This document shows, piece after piece, positions 58,599 through 64,000 of a stretch of DNA of 64,000 bases. The stretch covers positions 41,376 through 105,375 of the forward strand of contig NZ_JAME01000014.1 of the NCBI RefSeq assembly GCF_000521865.1. Direction: 5' to 3'. The position numbers and the translations under genes are program-made. This DNA is from Roseivivax isoporae LMG 25204 (GTDB lineage: Bacteria > Pseudomonadota > Alphaproteobacteria > Rhodobacterales > Rhodobacteraceae). The notes under the pieces are model-generated. The model made no database searches. It had not been told where the DNA came from and saw only the letters and a list, made by a program, of their open reading frames with translations. Every line of letters starts with the position of its first letter. Position 1 is the first letter of the stretch.

Positions 58599-58623
58599 GG
58601 AACATTCCGCGGCAGCCGCTGTT
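58599..58623 (+). promoter_or_regulatory. EcfG-type general-stress promoter of the manganese catalase gene
   Basis: GGAAC (58599-58603), a 17-base spacer and GTT (58621-58623). It lies 141 bp upstream of the catalase start, leaving a leader of more than 100 bases. This is the third such site within 3 kb, which makes chance less likely. The GGAACATT overlaps a small dyad (GCGGAACATTCCGC). Confidence 0.55.
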
Positions 58624-58764
58624 GCCGAGGGTCCGCGGGATCGGGGCGACCGGGCCCGCAGCGTCCGGCATCACCAGCCGCCCGGCCGGGGCGGCCGACA
58701 CGGGGCAGGCCGACGGCCCGCCGCGCGAGACCAGAAACCTTCCGCTCCCGCAAGGAGAGACCCC

Positions 58765-59589
58765 ATGTTCCATCATTCCTCGAAACTGCAGTACAAGGTC
58801 CGGGTCGACACGCCCGACCCGCAATTCGCGAAATACCTGCAGCAGGCCATCGGCGGCGTCGAGGGCGAGATCCGCGTCGCCATGCAATACTTCTTCCAGG
58901 CCATGGGCGCCCGGGGCGACCCGAAGTACCGCGACCTCCTGATGATGACCGCGACGGAAGAGCTGTCGCATATCGAGTTCCTGGGCCACGCCGTCGCCCT
59001 GAACCTCGAGGGCGCGCCGGTGACGGTCCAGGACGAGGCCGCCAAGGATCCCGTGGTCAACGCCATCATGGGCGGCGCCAACCCGCGCCACATCCTGTCC
59101 TCGGGCCTTTCCGCCATGCCGGTCAACGCCAATGGCGTCCCCTTCGACATGAGCCACGTCTACGCGACCGGCAACCTCGCCGCCGACATGATGGCCAACG
59201 TCACCGCGGAATCCGGCGGCCGGGTGCTTGCGAGCCGGCTCTACAACATGACCGACGACAGCGGCATGAAGGACATGCTGTCCTTCCTGATCGCGCGCGA
59301 CACCATGCACCAGCAGCAGTGGGCCGCCGTGGTCGAGGAGCTGGGCGGCTGGACCGGCACGTTCCCGATCCCGAACTCGACGCCCGAGGCCCACGAGGCG
59401 ACCGAGCATTCCTACTATTTCCTGAACACGTCGCTCGACGAGCCGACGCCCGAGGGCCGCTGGACCTCCGGCCCCTCGCTCGACGGGCGGTCCGAGTTCA
59501 GCGCCCGCGACAAGCCCGAACCGCTTGGCCAGAAGCCCGACCTCGGCAAGGCCAAGCCGCATTCGGGGGCGCAGCGCGAGCAGACCTGA
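58765..59589 (+). CDS. Manganese catalase
   Basis: A 274-residue non-haem catalase with a dinuclear manganese four-helix bundle. The metal ligands are visible in EGEIRVAMQYFFQAMG, TATEELSHIEFLGHAVA and ARDTMHQQQWAAVVEEL. It breaks down hydrogen peroxide under starvation or desiccation. The ATG follows CAAGGAGAGACCCC, a strong ribosome site. The last 50 residues are a charged, probably disordered tail. A hairpin terminator follows. Confidence 0.94.
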   Translation: MFHHSSKLQYKVRVDTPDPQFAKYLQQAIGGVEGEIRVAMQYFFQAMGARGDPKYRDLLMMTATEELSHIEFLGHAVALNLEGAPVTVQDEAAKDPVVNAIMGGANPRHILSSGLSAMPVNANGVPFDMSHVYATGNLAADMMANVTAESGGRVLASRLYNMTDDSGMKDMLSFLIARDTMHQQQWAAVVEELGGWTGTFPIPNSTPEAHEATEHSYYFLNTSLDEPTPEGRWTSGPSLDGRSEFSARDKPEPLGQKPDLGKAKPHSGAQREQT

Positions 59590-59601
59590 CGACGACCGGG
59601 G

Positions 59602-59631
59602 CCGCCGGGCGGGCGACGCCCTGCCCGGCGG
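59602..59631 (+). terminator. Hairpin terminator after the catalase gene
   Basis: CCGCCGGGC (59602-59610) pairs with GCCCGGCGG (59623-59631) in a perfect 9-bp stem, with a smaller possible pairing inside the loop. It lies 12 bp after the catalase stop. No T-run follows. Confidence 0.5.
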
Positions 59632-59694
59632 GGACGGGGATGGCGGATCTCACCGGGGGGGAGCAGCCACATCACAACACGCGAGGAACGCGAC

Positions 59695-60222
59695 ATGTCA
59701 GACACACACGACACCACCCGCAACGCGGGGCGCGAGGCCGGAGAGGACGTCCGGCGATCCGCCGAGCGGCTCGGGCACGACGCCCGGTCGGCCGCAGAAG
59801 ACGTCGGCCGGCGGGCACAGGACCAAGCGTTCCGCCAGATGGAAAGCGCCAAGGGCGGCATCGCCTCGGAACTGGCGGGGCTTGCGCGCGCGCTGCGTGC
59901 CGCCGCGGGCGAGCTCACGCCCGGGTCCATCCAGGAACGCGGCTTCGACCAGATGGCGGGCGGTCTCGACAGCGCGGCCGACACCGTGCGCGACCGCGAC
60001 CTCGGACAGCTCGCCGACGACATCAGCGGAATGGCACGGCGCAACCCGATCGGCTTTCTCGGCGGTGCGGCGCTGCTCGGCTTTGCCGCCACGCGCTTTG
60101 CCAAGGCGTCGTCGCGCCATGGCGGCACCGTGGACGCGACCGTCGACGCCCCGAGCCACGCGGGCGCCACGACCGAACCGGCGACCGTCCCCGCCGAACC
60201 CAAGCGACCGGGAGATCTGTGA
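59695..60222 (+). CDS. Stress-associated hypothetical protein (nutrient-deprivation-induced type)
   Basis: A 175-residue protein with a hydrophilic, helical first half rich in Arg, Glu and Ala (VRRSAERLGHDARSAAEDVG), a short hydrophobic segment (RRNPIGFLGGAALLGFAATRF, near residues 113-133) and a Thr/Ala/Pro-rich tail. This layout, and its place before holin-like and DUF3618 genes, is common in alphaproteobacterial stress operons. GAGGAACGCGAC before the ATG is a good ribosome site. The next gene starts within its stop codon region. Confidence 0.72.
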   Translation: MSDTHDTTRNAGREAGEDVRRSAERLGHDARSAAEDVGRRAQDQAFRQMESAKGGIASELAGLARALRAAAGELTPGSIQERGFDQMAGGLDSAADTVRDRDLGQLADDISGMARRNPIGFLGGAALLGFAATRFAKASSRHGGTVDATVDAPSHAGATTEPATVPAEPKRPGDL

Positions 60223-60668
60223 TGACGACCACCGACAGCCATGCGACCGAGCCGGCCGGCGGACATGCCGGCACGCGCCGCCAGGTGCGCGATACCGGAA
60301 ACCTGCTGAGCGAAGCTTTGTCCTACGTGATGGCGCTCATGCGCGGAGAGATCGACCTCTTCCGCGCCGAGATCGACCGCAACATGAAGAAGGCCGGCGC
60401 CGCGCTCGGGATGATCCTGGGCGGGCTCGTCCTGCTGCTTGTCTCGCTGAACGTGCTCGCGGCGGCGCTCGTGAACGCGATCGCGAAATGGGGACTCGGC
60501 CCCGGGTGGGCGGCGCTTCTCGTGGGCTTCGTGCTGCTCGTGATCGCGGGCATCCTCGTGAAGAGCGGACAGAGCACCCTGAAACTGGCCTCGCTCGCGC
60601 CGACGCGCACGCGCCGCAACGTGATGCGAGACGCCGAGACGATGAGAAAGGAAGTCGGACATGAGTGA
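60222..60668 (+). CDS. Holin-like membrane protein (YqjE/DUF1469 family)
   Basis: A 148-residue protein with a helical N-terminal part (LLSEALSYVMALMRGEIDLFRAEI) and two membrane helices (about residues 58-85 and 92-115). This matches the phage-holin-like superfamily III (YqjE). In bacteria these are membrane-stress proteins, not phage genes, and no phage gene is near. It overlaps the previous stop by one base and the next gene by 8 bp. Confidence 0.85.
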   Translation: MTTTDSHATEPAGGHAGTRRQVRDTGNLLSEALSYVMALMRGEIDLFRAEIDRNMKKAGAALGMILGGLVLLLVSLNVLAAALVNAIAKWGLGPGWAALLVGFVLLVIAGILVKSGQSTLKLASLAPTRTRRNVMRDAETMRKEVGHE

Positions 60669-61698
60669 CACCCGCACCCCCGACGAGATCGAGCGCGAGC
60701 TGGAGCAGAACCGCGAGGGGCTGCGCGACACGCTCGGCGCCCTGCAGAACTCGTTCTCGGCCGAAAGCGTGTTCCGCAGCATCACCACCGATCTCGGGCG
60801 GCACGGCGACGCCTGGGGCCGCTCGGCCATGGACGCCGCGCGCGGCAACCCGCTGGCACTGGCGCTGACCGGCATCGGGCTCGGCTGGCTGATGTTCGGC
60901 AGCGGTCCATCGGCCGACCGGATCGACCGCGCGGCGCGCGAGGCCGGCGATTTCGGCCATCGCCGCTGGTCGCGGCACGAGGGCCGGGACGACGAGACGC
61001 GCATCGACCCGCGCGAGCCGGTCCATGGCGCGTCGGAGCCTGCCTGGATGCACGATCCCGACCCGATGCCGGCGGGCGATCCCGAGGTGGGCGGCGTCGG
61101 CGCCGCGACCACGGGCACCGGCAGCGACCACCGCCGCCACCGGGTCGAGGCCATGCGCGCTCGGCTCTCGCACGGGACCGAGCGCATGAACGCCTCGGCC
61201 CGCGAGCGTGTCATCGCAGCGCGCGAACGGGCCATGCGCGCCCGCGACCAGACCCGCCGGCAGGCCGGGCGCGGCGCGCAGCACGGCATGGATTTCTTCG
61301 AGGACCATCCGCTCGCGGCCGGCGCCATGGCGATCGCCGCCGGCGCGCTCATCGCGGGCACCCTGCGCCACACGGAGACCGAGGACCGCTACCTCGGGGG
61401 CGAGAGCGACAAGCTCATCGCCGATGCCGAACGCATCTTCCGCGAGGAAAGCGACAAGGCGATGAACGTCGCCGGGGCCGCCCTCGACGAGGCCTCGGCC
61501 GCCACCCGCGAGGCGCGCGAGGAGAGCGGCGCGACCGTGCGCCACCTCAAGGACGAGGCCGACCGCAGGACGAGCGGCGAGGGCTCGGCGGCGGACGCCG
61601 CGGTAGAGCGGACAGAGGACGCGGTGCGCCGCGTCGCCGATGCCGCGGGCCGCAAGGCCGAGGAAGAGAACCTCGGCCGGCGCGACCGCGACCGCTAG
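60661..61698 (+). CDS. DUF3618 family membrane-stress protein
   Basis: A 345-residue protein that opens with the DUF3618 signature (TPDEIERELEQNREGLRDTL). A hydrophobic segment follows (NPLALALTGIGLGWLMFGSG, residues about 64-83). A long charged region and a second hydrophobic segment (LAAGAMAIAAGALIAGTL) come later, then a highly charged, LEA-like helical tail rich in Ala, Glu, Arg and Asp. It ends the three-gene stress operon and is followed by a strong hairpin. Confidence 0.85.
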   Translation: MSDTRTPDEIERELEQNREGLRDTLGALQNSFSAESVFRSITTDLGRHGDAWGRSAMDAARGNPLALALTGIGLGWLMFGSGPSADRIDRAAREAGDFGHRRWSRHEGRDDETRIDPREPVHGASEPAWMHDPDPMPAGDPEVGGVGAATTGTGSDHRRHRVEAMRARLSHGTERMNASARERVIAARERAMRARDQTRRQAGRGAQHGMDFFEDHPLAAGAMAIAAGALIAGTLRHTETEDRYLGGESDKLIADAERIFREESDKAMNVAGAALDEASAATREAREESGATVRHLKDEADRRTSGEGSAADAAVERTEDAVRRVADAAGRKAEEENLGRRDRDR

Positions 61699-61707
61699 AG
61701 ACCCCCG

Positions 61708-61740
61708 CGCCGCCGCCCGGCAGGTTTCCGGGCGGCGGCG
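61708..61740 (+). terminator. Strong hairpin after the DUF3618 gene
   Basis: A perfect 13-bp stem (CGCCGCCGCCCGG at 61708-61720 with CCGGGCGGCGGCG at 61728-61740) has a seven-base loop. It ends the stress operon ahead of the copper-ATPase promoter that begins 20 bp later. Confidence 0.65.
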
Positions 61741-61759
61741 AAATCGGTGCGCTTGGCGC

Positions 61760-61790
61760 TTGACCTTCCAGCAACTGGAAGACCTATCTG
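61760..61790 (+). promoter_or_regulatory. MerR-family (CueR-type) metal-responsive promoter of the copper ATPase gene
   Basis: TTGACC (-35, 61760-61765) and TATCTG (-10, 61785-61790) are separated by 19 bases, the long spacer that only MerR-type activators can correct. Between them lies the dyad CTTCCAG-CAA-CTGGAAG (61765-61781). This is the classic layout of CueR-controlled copA promoters. No merR-type gene is in the window. Confidence 0.85.
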
Positions 61791-61823
61791 AAGGGTCGGA
61801 CCAGCAGCCCCGGAGGGATCCCG

Positions 61824-64000
<2,177 letters not shown>

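Noticed and set aside
60222..60668. Phage origin suggested by the holin-like protein.
   Set aside because: This family is a common chromosomal membrane-stress protein. No integrase, capsid or lysis genes, attachment site or composition change is present.

Overview
The window is GC-rich, densely coded DNA of an alphaproteobacterium, most likely a member of the Rhodobacterales (Roseobacter/Paracoccaceae type). The signs are FlaF and FlbT beside a single flagellin gene, a DUF1217 gene, a CtrA/FtcR-type response regulator inside the flagellar cluster, promoter elements that fit the alphaproteobacterial general-stress sigma factor EcfG, and the DUF3618/holin-like membrane operon typical of that class. 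No tRNA, rRNA, CRISPR array, insertion sequence or phage gene was seen.

Positions 1-30593 are a flagellar cluster read in both directions. Minus strand: flgF-flgG-flgA-flgH plus a partial gene at the left edge; fliF-fliH-fliN-fliP-fliG; flgB-flgC-fliE-fliQ-transglycosylase-flhA-fliR-flhB. Plus strand: TPR-like gene-flgE-flgK-flgL; flgI-flgJ-flgN; flagellin-flaF-flbT-DUF1217-sulfotransferase; fliL-fliM-DUF6468-motE; fliI. Four short, AT-rich divergent intergenic regions feed most of these operons. Three carry a related box, roughly TTATnCTTGnCTATT, and the fourth carries a palindrome built from similar words. One of these regions lies directly in front of the regulator gene, which suggests the box is that regulator's target. 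motA, motB, flgD, fliK, fliJ and fliO were not found here.

Positions 30572-38765 hold accessory metabolism: a D-lyxose isomerase-like cupin, an endonuclease/exonuclease/phosphatase protein, and then two convergent operons. The plus-strand one encodes a CDP-alcohol phosphatidyltransferase, a membrane-bound alkaline-phosphatase-superfamily protein and a glycosyltransferase. The minus-strand one encodes an MDR dehydrogenase, a pterin-synthase homologue without the canonical catalytic residues, a methyltransferase and a RibD-type reductase. Neither operon matches a pathway known to me.

Positions 38909-49599 form one minus-strand directon of twelve genes ending at a clear intrinsic terminator: pxpA, a biotin carrier, a biotin carboxylase, pxpB, pxpC, a sugar-type ABC importer with a TorT-like binding protein, the biotin importer bioMNY, and an inositol-monophosphatase family gene. 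It reads as a self-contained import-and-degrade unit around a split, urea-carboxylase-like biotin enzyme, with its own biotin supply and a divergent LysR regulator (49831-50739). The substrate is unknown.

From 50760 to the right edge come a second LysR regulator, an orphan Cache sensor, purU, and a stress region: otsB, a Crp/Fnr regulator, otsA, a PIG-L deacetylase, an SPW-repeat protein, a manganese catalase and a three-gene membrane-stress operon. Three EcfG-like promoters are visible, ahead of otsA, the SPW gene and the catalase gene. The window ends inside a copper-exporting P-type ATPase gene that has a textbook MerR-family (CueR-like) promoter.
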